The notes under the pieces were generated by a model. It was given only the letters and a program-made list of their open reading frames with translations. It was not told the origin of the DNA and made no database searches. A stretch of DNA of 64,000 nt from Dinoroseobacter shibae DFL 12 = DSM 16493 (GTDB taxonomy: Bacteria; Pseudomonadota; Alphaproteobacteria; Rhodobacterales; Rhodobacteraceae), in assembly GCF_000018145.1 (NCBI RefSeq), contig NC_009952.1, positions 2,418,001 to 2,482,000 of the forward strand, given 5' to 3'. The translations under genes were made by a program, and so were the position numbers. Below, piece by piece: positions 25,690-34,181 of this stretch. Numbering within the stretch: the first letter of the stretch is position 1; each line of letters starts with the position of its first letter.

Positions 25690-25916
25690 CTGCCGAACCC
25701 GTAATCAGGCCCGAACACTTTCAGAGACTTCTTGCGACACCCGCGCACATGTCGCGCAGATCGAGGCCGGGCTGACGATTAAGCAACAAAAGACAGGCAC
25801 AACGGTACACTTCCCTGTCCTGCATCAGCTGCTCGAAGTCCTTGACACATTATCTTCGGGACAACTGACATACATCGTGACAGCACAGGGCAAACCCTTC
25901 ACCCCGGCAGGCTTTT
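25690..25916 (+). pseudogene. Fragment of a tyrosine-recombinase integrase
   Basis: An in-frame stretch reads DTRAHVAQIEAGLTIKQQKTG, then TTVHFPVLHQLLEVLD and TYIVTAQGKPFTPAGF. This is the pattern of the catalytic-domain beta region of tyrosine integrases found in Rhodobacteraceae islands. The active-site Arg region is not recognisable, stops lie upstream, and the frame runs directly into hsdR-like sequence at about 25917. It is a decayed scrap beside tRNA-Ser. Confidence 0.6.
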
Positions 25917-26392
25917 CGCTCTCGTCGGACAAGCTGTTCGATGTCTTCGATGAGACCAGGATCGATGCACTCAAGCGGGACTGGAAGCAGTTCTCTGAAC
26001 TGAAGCGGTCTGTCCAGCTTCGCTACCAGGAGACGGTGGACGTCCGCGAATTCGAACCGAAAATCCAGAAACTGCTGGATGACCATGTCGTTGCGATGCC
26101 GGCGGAAACCATCATCGAGGTGGTGAACATCAACGATCCCGACGCGCTTAAGGCAGTCGTCGAAGAGACCGGGGTCTCCGAGGCTTCAAAGGCCGATCGC
26201 ATCGCCAGCGCGACCCGCCGGGCTATCACCGAGAAGATGGATGAGGATGCCCGATTGGGAGCGTCGGAAGCAAAGGCTCGAATGGGCCATGGCCTGAGAA
26301 ATTCCGAAACCGGTCGCAACAAACGCAAACGCGACTTCAATCCAAGCAATTTCGGACGCTGGATTTTCTTTATATCTCACGTGTACCTATAA
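25917..26392 (+). pseudogene. Fragment of type I restriction enzyme R subunit (hsdR C-terminal part)
   Basis: Residues LSSDKLFDVFDETRIDALKRDWKQF through KRSVQLRYQETVDVREFEP, KIQKLLDDHV and SKADRIASATRRAITEKMDEDA match the helical C-terminal region of HsdR subunits. The nuclease and helicase motor domains are absent. After about 26240 the frame continues into unrelated sequence to a stop at 26392. It is joined in frame to the integrase scrap, so an automatic caller would report one chimeric 171-residue protein starting at a GTG at 25877. No hsdM or hsdS is present. Confidence 0.65.
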
Positions 26393-26514
26393 GAAATTCA
26401 CCAAATCGGCGTAGTCATGAGGTCCGGAGAATATCAGCCCGTAGAGAACGCTTTGCGCCCTCTTCGCACCGGGGCCGGTGAACGGCCCCTCGTGCATAAC
26501 CCTCGAAAACAACG

Positions 26515-26537
26515 GAAAAATCCGGCCGCAGCCGGAT
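26515..26537 (-). terminator. Rho-independent terminator of tRNA-Ser
   Basis: On the minus strand the stem ATCCGGC, loop, GCCGGAT is followed by a run of five T. It lies 27 nt after the encoded CCA of tRNA-Ser(GGA). Confidence 0.85.
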
Positions 26538-26563
26538 CGGGAGAACACTTTCTCAAGGGCAAG

Positions 26564-26653
26564 TGGCGGAGAGACAGGGATTCGAACCCTGGAGACGGTT
26601 TCCCGCCTACACACTTTCCAGGCGTGCGCCTTCGACCACTCGGCCACCTCTCC
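26564..26653 (-). tRNA. tRNA-Ser (GGA)
   Basis: The minus strand folds as a class II tRNA. The acceptor stem GGAGAGG pairs with TCTCTCC, the discriminator is G and CCA is encoded at 26564-26566. The D-loop region is GGCCGAGTGGTCGAAGGC, the anticodon loop contains CTGGAAA (anticodon GGA), there is a long variable arm, and the T-arm contains GGTTCGAATCC. A terminator follows. The decayed integrase/hsdR sequence lies on its 3' side, which fits tRNA-directed integration. Confidence 0.95.
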
Positions 26654-26713
26654 GTGCGAGGGGTCTTACCGCCAAACCCGGGGCGGGTGCAAGTCCCCAG
26701 GCCGAGGGTTTTC

Positions 26714-27433
26714 CTACGGATCGAGCAGCAGATTGACGCGCCGGTTCTGGCGGCCCTTTTTCTCGATCTTGCCCAGGACCACCCGGCCGATCTCGCCCGT
26801 GCGTGCCACATGGGTGCCGCCGCAGGGCTGCAGATCGACGGTTTCGGCGCCTTCGCCGATGCGCACCAGGCGCACCTGCCCCGATACCAAGGGCGGTTTC
26901 ACGGCCATGGTCTTCACCAGCTCGGGTTTGGCGAGCAGTTCGGCCTCGGTAATCCATTCGTCGGCCACGGGCAGGTCCCGCTCGATCAGGGTGGCGAGTT
27001 GGGCTTCGAGGGCGTCGCGATCTTCGGGCGCGTCGGGCATGTCGAAATCGAGCCGCCCTTTCTGGGCCGAGACGGCCCCGCCGGTGACCGGCAAGGGGAT
27101 CACCACCGACAGAAGGTGCAGCGCCGTGTGGATGCGCATATGCCGGTGGCGGCGGGCCCAGTCGAGGCTCAGTCGAAGCCCGGCGCCCACATGTGGCAGG
27201 GAGGCGGCCTCTGCGGGGACATGGGCGATGGCGCCGGTGTCCAGCTTGACGGCGGTCGCAATCTCGATCTCGCCGCCGTCCCAGGCGATCCGGCCCGCGT
27301 CGCCAGGCTGGCCGCCGCCCGTGGCGTAGAACACGGTCTGGTCGGTGACGATACCGCCTTCGGGGGTCAGGGCGGTCACCGTGGCGGTGCACTCCTGCAG
27401 ATAGGCATCGTCGCGAAACAGGAGCCGGGTCAT
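26714..27433 (-). CDS. alaX: Alanyl-tRNA editing protein (AlaX-type)
   Basis: The 239-residue protein is a free-standing AlaRS editing domain. It has the zinc ligands HTALH (in RIHTALHLL) and CGGTH (in LQPCGGTHVA), preceded by GGGQPGDAG, the conserved glycine-rich loop. It deacylates mischarged Ser- or Gly-tRNA(Ala) in the cytoplasm. The ATG at 27433 overlaps the cysK stop by 4 nt, which makes it the last gene of the cfa-trgA-trgB-cysK-alaX run. Confidence 0.9.
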   Translation of the reverse strand: MTRLLFRDDAYLQECTATVTALTPEGGIVTDQTVFYATGGGQPGDAGRIAWDGGEIEIATAVKLDTGAIAHVPAEAASLPHVGAGLRLSLDWARRHRHMRIHTALHLLSVVIPLPVTGGAVSAQKGRLDFDMPDAPEDRDALEAQLATLIERDLPVADEWITEAELLAKPELVKTMAVKPPLVSGQVRLVRIGEGAETVDLQPCGGTHVARTGEIGRVVLGKIEKKGRQNRRVNLLLDP

Positions 27434-28467
27434 GGAACCTCCTCGAAGACCGCGGGCAGGCTGCGCGGGTTTGCGTCGAGCCAGTCGGGCACGGGCAGAT
27501 CCTTGCTGCGCAGGAAATCGGGATTGAAGAGCTTGGACTGGTAGCGCGTGCCGTAGTCGCACAGGATCGTTACGATGGTGTGGCCCGGCCCCATATGCCG
27601 CGCCATGCGGATGGCCCCGGCGATGTTGATGCCCGAGGAACCGCCGAGGCAGATCCCTTCGTGACGCAAGAGGTCGAAGACGATCGGCAAAGCCTCGCTG
27701 TCGGGCACGTTGCATGCGAAATCCGGGGTGAAGCCTTCGAGATTGGCGGTGATGCGCCCCTGTCCGATCCCCTCGGAGATCGAGGAGCCTTCGGATTTCA
27801 GCTCGCCCTGCGTGTAGAAGTTGTAGAGCGCCGCGCCGTCGGGGTCCGCGAGGCCGACCTTCACGCCCTTGGGCTGGAGCGCGAGGCCCACCCCCGCCAC
27901 GGTGCCGCCGGAGCCTGCGGCACAAATGAACCCGTCGACCTTGCCGCCGGTCTGGTCCCAGATTTCGGGGCCGGTGGTTTCCACATGGGCCTGGCGGTTG
28001 GCGACGTTGTCGAACTGGTTGGCCCAGATCGCCCCGTGCGGCTCGGTCTCGGCCAGCCGCTTGGCCAGCCGTTCGGAGTAGCGCACGTAATTGTTGGGGT
28101 TGCGGTAAGGCGCGGCGGGCACTTGCACGAGGTCCGCGCCCGCCAGGCGCAGCATGTCCTTTTTCTCTTCGGACTGGGTTTCGGGGATGACGATGACGGT
28201 CTTGAACCCCATCGAGGCCCCGACAAGTGCCAGCCCGATACCGGTGTTCCCGGCGGTACCTTCCACAATTGTGCCGCCCGGCTTCAGGGTTCCGCGGGCC
28301 ACCGCATCGCGGATGATGTAGAGGGCGGCACGGTCCTTCACCGACTGCCCGGGGTTGAGGAATTCCGCCTTGCCAAGGATCTCGCACCCGGTCGCTTCGC
28401 TGGCCGCGTTCAGGCGGATGAGCGGCGTGTGGCCAATGGCCTCCGCAAGGTCACGATAGCTGTGCAT
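27430..28467 (-). CDS. cysK: Cysteine synthase A
   Basis: The 345-residue protein shows the PLP-lysine motif NPGQSVKDRAALYII, the phosphate-binding loop VEGTAGNTGIGLALVG, and CAAGSGGTVAGVG. It makes L-cysteine from O-acetylserine and sulphide. Cysteine synthase near trgA and trgB contributes to tellurite resistance in Rhodobacter sphaeroides, and the same gene order here suggests a link between thiol supply and tellurite handling. It overlaps alaX by 4 nt and lies 52 nt after trgB. Confidence 0.93.
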   Translation of the reverse strand: MHSYRDLAEAIGHTPLIRLNAASEATGCEILGKAEFLNPGQSVKDRAALYIIRDAVARGTLKPGGTIVEGTAGNTGIGLALVGASMGFKTVIVIPETQSEEKKDMLRLAGADLVQVPAAPYRNPNNYVRYSERLAKRLAETEPHGAIWANQFDNVANRQAHVETTGPEIWDQTGGKVDGFICAAGSGGTVAGVGLALQPKGVKVGLADPDGAALYNFYTQGELKSEGSSISEGIGQGRITANLEGFTPDFACNVPDSEALPIVFDLLRHEGICLGGSSGINIAGAIRMARHMGPGHTIVTILCDYGTRYQSKLFNPDFLRSKDLPVPDWLDANPRSLPAVFEEVP

Positions 28468-28519
28468 GGCGGTCTCCCTCTAAGCCGTTCCCGGGTGATA
28501 CGCGCCGCGTTGGCGGACC

Positions 28520-29656
28520 TCAAGTGTCGGGGCGCGGCAGGGTGCGCAGACGGGCGCGTTCGGCGGCCAGCCAGAGGGCCGAGATCATCAGCGGACCGTT
28601 CTGCACGCGCCCGTCGCGGGTCATCGCCATGAGCGTGTCGAAACCCACGATCCGGGTCTTGATGTCTTCGGCCTCATGATCGACGCCAAAAAGGCCCACG
28701 GCATCATCGGGCAGATCGGTCAGCCCAACATAGGAGGCAAGGGATTCGGTCACCGCCCCGGGGGAGGGGTAATAGGTGCCGATCCGCTCCAGGTGCCACA
28801 TGGTCAGCCCCGCCTCTTCACGGGCTTCACGGTGGACGGTCTCTTCCCAGGTTTCGCCCCCGTCGACACGGCCTGCGATGGGCTCCAATGTCCAGGGTTG
28901 GGCATCGCCGCGCACATAGGGCCCGATGCGGAACTGGTCGACCAGGAGAACCCGGTCGCGCACCGGGTCGTAAGGCAGGACCGTGACCGCATCCACCGCC
29001 ACGAAGGCCACACGGGAGACCGGATCGCTCAGCCCGCCGTCGAAATGGGGAAAGCGCAAGTGGTGTTCTTCGAGGCGGAAGAACTTGTTGTAGGGGATGT
29101 CGGTCCGCTCCACGACCACCGCGTCGCGGGACGGCAGGTCGTCGCGGACAGGCGCGGGTCGGGTGCGCGCGGCCAGCCGGGATTGCGCGCGGGCGGCCAT
29201 CACCGGCCAGAGGGCAGCCATCTCGGCCGAGGTCAGGGTGCCGAAATAGGACATCGCCTCCAGCGCCGTTTCCCGCGTGACCGCGCCATGTCGGTCCTGC
29301 CATGCGGACAAGTCCCACGGACCTCCGGGGCGCAGCGCGTCGTCGGTGGGTCGGTAAAGCTGCGCTTGCCGCAAGGTTCCATCCGCGCAGGTGACGGTGG
29401 CCGTCCGGCGCAGATAGCCGAAGCCGTCCTCGTAGAAATCGAGCCGGGCGATATCGTCTGCGCTCAGGCCGATGAGCAGCAGACCGGGGGACCGGTCCGA
29501 CGGTGCGGCGGGGATCGAGATCGGGAAATCATGGCCCGCGGCGCAGACGGTGCGCGCGCCGAGCAACCAGCCCTCGCGCCGCTCGGGCAACTGGCCGAGC
29601 ACGATTTCCAAAAGGGACAGGTCGCGCAGGGTGCCGAAGACGAAGATATCTGTCAT
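28520..29656 (-). CDS. trgB: TrgB-like protein: gamma-glutamylcyclotransferase-like domain plus NUDIX hydrolase
   Basis: The 378-residue protein has two domains. Residues 1-150 begin MTDIFVFGTLRDLSLLEIVLG and continue with FYEDGFGYLRR, the GGCT-like (AIG2/ChaC-type) fold. Residues about 180-370 are a NUDIX domain of the ADP-ribose diphosphatase type: the box reads GRVDGGETWEETVHREAREEAGL, matching G-x5-E-x7-R-E-x2-E-E-x-G, and YPSPGAVTES follows. The fusion corresponds to TrgB, part of the R. sphaeroides tellurite-resistance locus. The substrate is not established from sequence. Confidence 0.88.
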   Translation of the reverse strand: MTDIFVFGTLRDLSLLEIVLGQLPERREGWLLGARTVCAAGHDFPISIPAAPSDRSPGLLLIGLSADDIARLDFYEDGFGYLRRTATVTCADGTLRQAQLYRPTDDALRPGGPWDLSAWQDRHGAVTRETALEAMSYFGTLTSAEMAALWPVMAARAQSRLAARTRPAPVRDDLPSRDAVVVERTDIPYNKFFRLEEHHLRFPHFDGGLSDPVSRVAFVAVDAVTVLPYDPVRDRVLLVDQFRIGPYVRGDAQPWTLEPIAGRVDGGETWEETVHREAREEAGLTMWHLERIGTYYPSPGAVTESLASYVGLTDLPDDAVGLFGVDHEAEDIKTRIVGFDTLMAMTRDGRVQNGPLMISALWLAAERARLRTLPRPDT

Positions 29657-29669
29657 GGCCGCGGGCGGG

Positions 29670-30110
29670 TCATGCGAGGCTGCGCCCCGCCCAGCGCACG
29701 AAGACCGTGCCGATCAGCACCCCGAGGCCGAGGACCGTGAAAACCGGGCCTTGGATCGCCATTGCTCCGAAGAACAGCATGAGATTGGCGATATCGGTCA
29801 CAGCCTCGATCGGACCATCATAGCGCAGTTTGATCGAGCGTTGATAGGCCTCTTCACCGGCGATCAGGAACAAGGTGGTCAGCATCATCAGCGTCACGGT
29901 GCGCACCGACAACGCGAAGGACCGCCGCAGGCTCGGCCCCGCATGGGCGCCCGCGAGCCGCCAGCCGAACCAGATGCCCGTAAGTGCAGACAGCGGCACC
30001 AGCACCCCGGGCGCGCGCTCATCGGGCAGGCCCGGAATGCCGATCCACGCCGCCAGCGCGCCGGTCAGACAGAAAATGATTGCCCCGAAGAGTTTCGCGC
30101 CCGTCGGCAT
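29670..30110 (-). CDS. trgA: TrgA-family membrane protein
   Basis: The 146-residue protein has four predicted membrane segments (about residues 8-24, 36-48, 73-92 and 110-140) and matches TrgA of the Rhodobacter tellurite-resistance locus. It lies 13 nt upstream of trgB and 20 nt downstream of the cyclopropane synthase gene. Its molecular function is unknown. Confidence 0.85.
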   Translation of the reverse strand: MPTGAKLFGAIIFCLTGALAAWIGIPGLPDERAPGVLVPLSALTGIWFGWRLAGAHAGPSLRRSFALSVRTVTLMMLTTLFLIAGEEAYQRSIKLRYDGPIEAVTDIANLMLFFGAMAIQGPVFTVLGLGVLIGTVFVRWAGRSLA

Positions 30111-30129
30111 GCCATCCTCTCACCTGCCC

Positions 30130-31374
30130 CTAGCCCGGTTTCGTCACCGTGATCTGCGTGACATCGCAGTTCCCGTAGTGGAACGTGGCAGCACAAGATG
30201 TCAGATAAAAGTTCCACATGCGGCGAAATCTGTCATCGAACCCGAGAGAGGCGACCTCGTCCCAGCGGTCATTGAAGGTCTCGTGCCAGCGGCGCAGGGT
30301 CTGGCTGTAGCTTTCGCCGAACTCGATGGAGCGCTTGACCTCCAGCCCCGCGCGGCGGGCCTGCTGTCGCAGCACGCTCGGACCCGGGAGCATGCCGCCG
30401 GGGAAGATGTATTTCTGAATGAAATCAACACTCTTGCGATAGGTTTCGAATTTCGAATCCTTGACGGTGATGATCTGCAGCGTGGCATGTTTGCCCGGCC
30501 GGAGCCGCTCGCGGACCGTGTCGAAATAGACAGGCCAGTACCGCTCGCCCACGGCCTCGAACATCTCGATGGAGGCGATGCCGTCATAAAGCCCGTGCTC
30601 GTCGCGGTAATCCTGCAACTTAATCTCGACCTGGTCCGACAACCCGGCCTTGGCGATCCGGGCGGTGGCGTAGTCGAATTGCGCCTGGCTGATGGTGAGG
30701 CCGGTAACCTTGAGCCCGCGTTCCTTGGCGGCATATTCGGCGAACCCGCCCCAGCCACAGCCGATCTCCAGCACATGATCGCCGGGCTGGGCGCCCATTT
30801 CATCCACCATCGAGGCGTATTTGCGGCGTTGCGCGGCCTCGGTGCTCTCCTGCCCGGTCTCGAACATGGCCGAGGAATAGGTCATCGTGTCGTCGAGCCA
30901 CAGCGCATAGAACTCGTTGCCCAGGTCATAATGGGCGGCGATGTTCTTCTTGGCCTGGGTCTTGCTGTTGGATTGCAGCCAGAAGCGCAGTTTCTCGACA
31001 ATCCGCACCAGTGCAAACCCGGTATAGCCGTCGAACAGCGCGTCGTTATCGGCGGTGATCAGATCCATGAAACCCTGCAGGTCCGGCGTGCTCCACCAGC
31101 CGTCGAGATAGGCATCGCAGAAGCCAAGCTCCCCCTCGCGAACGAGCCGCGCGAACACGTCGTCGTTATGAATGGCCAGTTCCGCCACCGGACCGGGTTT
31201 GGGCCCTTCGACGCGAAAGCGGCGTCCGTCCGCCAGCACGAAATCGAGCCGTCCGTGTTCGATCTTGGAGGCGATGTCGAAAGCTGATTTGAAGTAGCGC
31301 GGCAGGTCTTTCTGCCCCTTGGGCGACGTCAACACGGGTTCGGCGGCACCTTTGGTTCCGGTAAGCAGGGTCAT
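30130..31374 (-). CDS. cfa: Cyclopropane-fatty-acyl-phospholipid synthase family methyltransferase
   Basis: The ATG at 31374 has GAGGA 6 nt upstream and gives 414 residues. The S-adenosylmethionine-binding motif is VLEIGCGWGGFAEYAA; further family features are AAHYDLGNEFYALWLDDTMTYSSAMF and IASIEMFEAVGERYWPVYF, and QKYIFPGGMLPG. The N-terminal region before residue 140 is the lipid-facing helical domain. It adds a methylene to unsaturated phospholipid acyl chains at the inner membrane. It heads the run with trgA, trgB, cysK and alaX. Confidence 0.93.
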   Translation of the reverse strand: MTLLTGTKGAAEPVLTSPKGQKDLPRYFKSAFDIASKIEHGRLDFVLADGRRFRVEGPKPGPVAELAIHNDDVFARLVREGELGFCDAYLDGWWSTPDLQGFMDLITADNDALFDGYTGFALVRIVEKLRFWLQSNSKTQAKKNIAAHYDLGNEFYALWLDDTMTYSSAMFETGQESTEAAQRRKYASMVDEMGAQPGDHVLEIGCGWGGFAEYAAKERGLKVTGLTISQAQFDYATARIAKAGLSDQVEIKLQDYRDEHGLYDGIASIEMFEAVGERYWPVYFDTVRERLRPGKHATLQIITVKDSKFETYRKSVDFIQKYIFPGGMLPGPSVLRQQARRAGLEVKRSIEFGESYSQTLRRWHETFNDRWDEVASLGFDDRFRRMWNFYLTSCAATFHYGNCDVTQITVTKPG

Positions 31375-31472
31375 CTTTATCCTCAACTGTCCGCCGCAGT
31401 AACGCCGCGAAAAGGGCGGTGTTTCAAGGGCGTGTCGGCTTCGTCCTAGGGGGTTTACAGGCCCGGTGTCAA

Positions 31473-32903
31473 TTATGCAGCATCCTTGCGCGCCTGGTAG
31501 GCGTCGAGGGCGCGCTTGCGGCCTTCGTCCAGCGGTACGATCGGATCCGGGTAGGCGTCGTCGGGCGACAGACCCCAGCTGCGCGGGATCGCATCGAAAT
31601 ACGCGCGCGCATCCTCGGGCGGCGTGCCCTGCCCTTCGGCGATGAAACGGCGTTGGTAGGACTGGTCGCGGTCGAATTTGTCGAGCTGGGTGTCGGGGTT
31701 GAACACGCGGAAATAGGGCGCGGCGTCAGGGCCGGAGCCCGCCGCCCATTGCCAGCCCATGGCGTTGGAGGCCGGGTCCCAATCCACCAGGCAATCATCG
31801 AACCACGCCTGCCCGACCCGCCAATGGGTCATCAGGTGCTTGGTGAGGTAAGAGGCCACGATCATCCGGCCGCGGTTGTGCATGGTGCCGGTGACATACA
31901 TCTCGCGCATGGCCGCATCGACAAACCGGATGCCCGTGCGGCCCCGGCGCCAGGTCTCTGCGTCCGCATTGTCATCGCGCCAGGGGAAGTGGTCCCACTC
32001 CGCGCGCCAGTTCTTCTCGATCAGGTGGGGCGTGTGCCAGACCAGGTGATAGGCGAACTCGCGCCAGACAAGCTCCTTGAGGAAGGTCTCCGCCCCGGCC
32101 TTGCCCTCGGCCAGCGCGCGCTGGCCCGCTTGCCAGCAGGTGGCGGGGCCGATCTCGCCATAGGTGAGGTTTTCCGACAGGCGCGAGGTGCCTTCGATGC
32201 CGGGGATGTCGCGGGCGCGGTCGTAATCCCCGACCCGGTGGGCGATGAATGCGCCGAGCCGACCGCGGGCCGCGTCCTCACCGATGGCGAGATGCGGCGC
32301 TACGATGGCCGCGCCGCGGTTCATGGCGGCCCCCAGTGCCCAGTAGTCGAGCCGGTCGCTCTCGGGCCAGTTGTCGGGGGCGGGGATGCGGTCGGGGGCG
32401 GGCTGCGGCTCGGGCATGGCGCGGTCACGGACCGCTTTCCAGAACGGTGTGTAGACCTTGTAGAACCCGCCCGAGCCGGTCTCGACCGTCCAAGGCTCAA
32501 TCAACAGGTGCCCGGTGAAGCTGCGCGCGTCCACGCCGTCGTCCTGCAACCCGGATTTGACGGCCTTGTCGCGGGCGACCTGGTCGGGGTCGTAGGCGCG
32601 GCTCCAGTAGACGGTCTCGGCACCGGTTTCCGACACCAGAGCGCGCAGGGTTTCGAGCGCGTCGCCTTTGCGGTAGATCAGCCGCGAGCCGCGGTCCCGA
32701 AGGGCTGCGTCCAGCGCCGCCGCCCCGAGCCCGAAGCGCCATTTGGGAGCCGCGCCGAGGCTGTCGAGAATGGGATCGCAGAGGAAGACCGGGATCACCG
32801 GCGCACCGGTCTCGACCGCCGCCACAAGCGCCCGGTTGTCGCTCAGCCGGAGGTCCCGGCGCACCCACCAGATCACCGGCGCCCTGTCGGTCTGACTGCT
32901 CAT
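31473..32903 (-). CDS. phrB: Deoxyribodipyrimidine photolyase
   Basis: The 476-residue protein starts MSSQTDRAPVIWWVRRDLRLSDN, the photolyase N-terminal antenna domain. The FAD-binding half shows WREFAYHLVWHTP, then RGRMIVASYLTKHLMTHWRVG and DPASNAMGWQWAAGSGPDAAPYFRVFNP, where the Trp residues and DNA-lesion contacts lie. It repairs cyclobutane pyrimidine dimers using light. The ATG at 32903 has GGAG immediately next to it; a GTG two codons upstream is possible. Confidence 0.92.
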   Translation of the reverse strand: MSSQTDRAPVIWWVRRDLRLSDNRALVAAVETGAPVIPVFLCDPILDSLGAAPKWRFGLGAAALDAALRDRGSRLIYRKGDALETLRALVSETGAETVYWSRAYDPDQVARDKAVKSGLQDDGVDARSFTGHLLIEPWTVETGSGGFYKVYTPFWKAVRDRAMPEPQPAPDRIPAPDNWPESDRLDYWALGAAMNRGAAIVAPHLAIGEDAARGRLGAFIAHRVGDYDRARDIPGIEGTSRLSENLTYGEIGPATCWQAGQRALAEGKAGAETFLKELVWREFAYHLVWHTPHLIEKNWRAEWDHFPWRDDNADAETWRRGRTGIRFVDAAMREMYVTGTMHNRGRMIVASYLTKHLMTHWRVGQAWFDDCLVDWDPASNAMGWQWAAGSGPDAAPYFRVFNPDTQLDKFDRDQSYQRRFIAEGQGTPPEDARAYFDAIPRSWGLSPDDAYPDPIVPLDEGRKRALDAYQARKDAA

Positions 32904-33031
32904 CTCCACTGTCCTGTCCTGTGTCGTCCTCCCTGCCGGAGATGGCGCAGGCGCGCGGCAGGTCAAGCAAAGGTGCCGCGCATGCAACCACAAGACCCAG
33001 TCGAAGCCTGGGCGCAGAGCCGGCCACGGGC

Positions 33032-33053
33032 CAAGCGGTTTCGAAACCGCTTG
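33032..33053. repeat. CCAA...TTGG palindrome, copy 1
   Basis: A perfect 22-nt palindrome: CAAGCGGTTTC followed by its exact complement, preceded by one more C. It lies upstream of phrB, 93 nt from a second copy of the same palindrome, in a 280-nt intergenic stretch that holds no gene. Confidence 0.9.
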
Positions 33054-33145
33054 CTTGCGGCGGCTGCGACGGCAGCGCCGGCCCCCCTGCCCCGGCGCGG
33101 ACTTGCGCCAAGGGGTGGTTTTCGCCGCTCCGCGGGGATTGCGCG

Positions 33146-33169
33146 CCAAGCGGTTTCGAAACCGCTTGG
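33146..33169. repeat. CCAA...TTGG palindrome, copy 2
   Basis: A perfect 24-nt palindrome: CCAAGCGGTTTC followed by its exact complement. It lies 15 nt beyond the acuI stop (minus strand). There is no T-run, so it is not a classical terminator, although a transcript would form a strong hairpin. Confidence 0.9.
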
Positions 33170-33183
33170 ACCAGGCCCGGCGG

Positions 33184-34170
33184 TCAGGCGCGCACGTCCA
33201 CCACCACGCGGCCCTTGACCTGGCCCTTCAGGATGTCGCGCCCGAGGGCCGGTAGATCTTTGAGTGTCGCGGGCTGGATCATCGCTTCGAGCTTGTCCAT
33301 GGGCAAGTGCGCGGCGAGCTCTTTCCAGGCCCGCATCCGGTTCTCATAAGGCTGCATCACGCTGTCGATTCCCAGCAGGTTTACGCCGCGCAGCAGGAAC
33401 GGGATCACCGTGGCGGGCAGACCTGCGCCCCCGGCCAGACCGACCGCCGCGACCGAGGCGCCGTATTTCATCTGGCCCAGCACCCGGGCCAGCATCGCGC
33501 CGCCCACGGCATCGACGCAGCCCGACCAGGTCTCGGATTCAAGCGGGCGTTTGACGGTCTCGGCCATCTCTTCGCGCGCCACGATCTGAGTTGCGCCGAG
33601 CGATTTCAGATACTCTGCCGTCTCGGGCCGCCCGGTCACCCCGGCCACCTCGTAACCCTTGGCCGCCAGGATCGCGGTCGCCACGGACCCGACACCGCCG
33701 GCGGCCCCGGTGACCAGCACCGGCCCCTGCCCCGGGCCCAACCCGTGATCCTCCAAGGCCATCACCGCCAGCATGGCCGTGAACCCGGCGGTCCCGACCG
33801 CCATGGCCTGCCGCGTGGTCAGCCCCTCGGGCAGCGGGACCAGCCAATCGGCCTTGACCCGGGCCTGCTCGGCATAGCCGCCCCAATGGGCCTCGCCCAC
33901 GCGCCAACCGGTCAGCACCACCTTGTCGCCCGGCGCGTAGCGGTCGTCGTCGGAGCTGGCCACCGTCCCGGCGAAATCGATCCCCGGCACATGAGGGTAA
34001 TTCCGCACCAATCCGCCCCCCGGCCCGATGCACAGCCCGTCCTTGTAGTTCACGGTAGAGAACTCGACATCCACCGTCACCTCCCCCGCAGGCAGGTCAT
34101 CCGCGGTGATCTCTTCGACCGCCGCGACCGGTTTCTCGTCGCCATCCTTGCGCACCACCAGGGCTCTCAT
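33184..34170 (-). CDS. acuI: Acrylyl-CoA reductase (NADPH), MDR family
   Basis: The ATG at 34170 has GAGGAG 8 nt upstream; the product has 328 residues. It is a zinc-less medium-chain reductase: MRALVVRKDG at the start, then FSTVNYKDGLCIGPGGGLVRNYPHVPGIDFAG, and the NADPH-binding loop VTGAAGGVGSVATAIL. AcuI reduces acrylyl-CoA to propionyl-CoA, detoxifying acrylate formed from DMSP. It lies 11 nt downstream of dmdA, as in Ruegeria pomeroyi. Confidence 0.92.
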   Translation of the reverse strand: MRALVVRKDGDEKPVAAVEEITADDLPAGEVTVDVEFSTVNYKDGLCIGPGGGLVRNYPHVPGIDFAGTVASSDDDRYAPGDKVVLTGWRVGEAHWGGYAEQARVKADWLVPLPEGLTTRQAMAVGTAGFTAMLAVMALEDHGLGPGQGPVLVTGAAGGVGSVATAILAAKGYEVAGVTGRPETAEYLKSLGATQIVAREEMAETVKRPLESETWSGCVDAVGGAMLARVLGQMKYGASVAAVGLAGGAGLPATVIPFLLRGVNLLGIDSVMQPYENRMRAWKELAAHLPMDKLEAMIQPATLKDLPALGRDILKGQVKGRVVVDVRA

Positions 34171-34181
34171 ATCGTCTCTCC

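Noticed and set aside
25877-26392. A single 171-residue protein from the GTG at 25877
   Set aside because: It is a chimera of integrase and HsdR scraps joined by deletion, so it is reported as two pseudogene pieces.
33054-33145. Possible CRISPR-like unit between the two identical palindromes
   Set aside because: Only two copies exist with one 92-nt spacer, and they are palindromes rather than typical CRISPR repeats; no cas genes are present.
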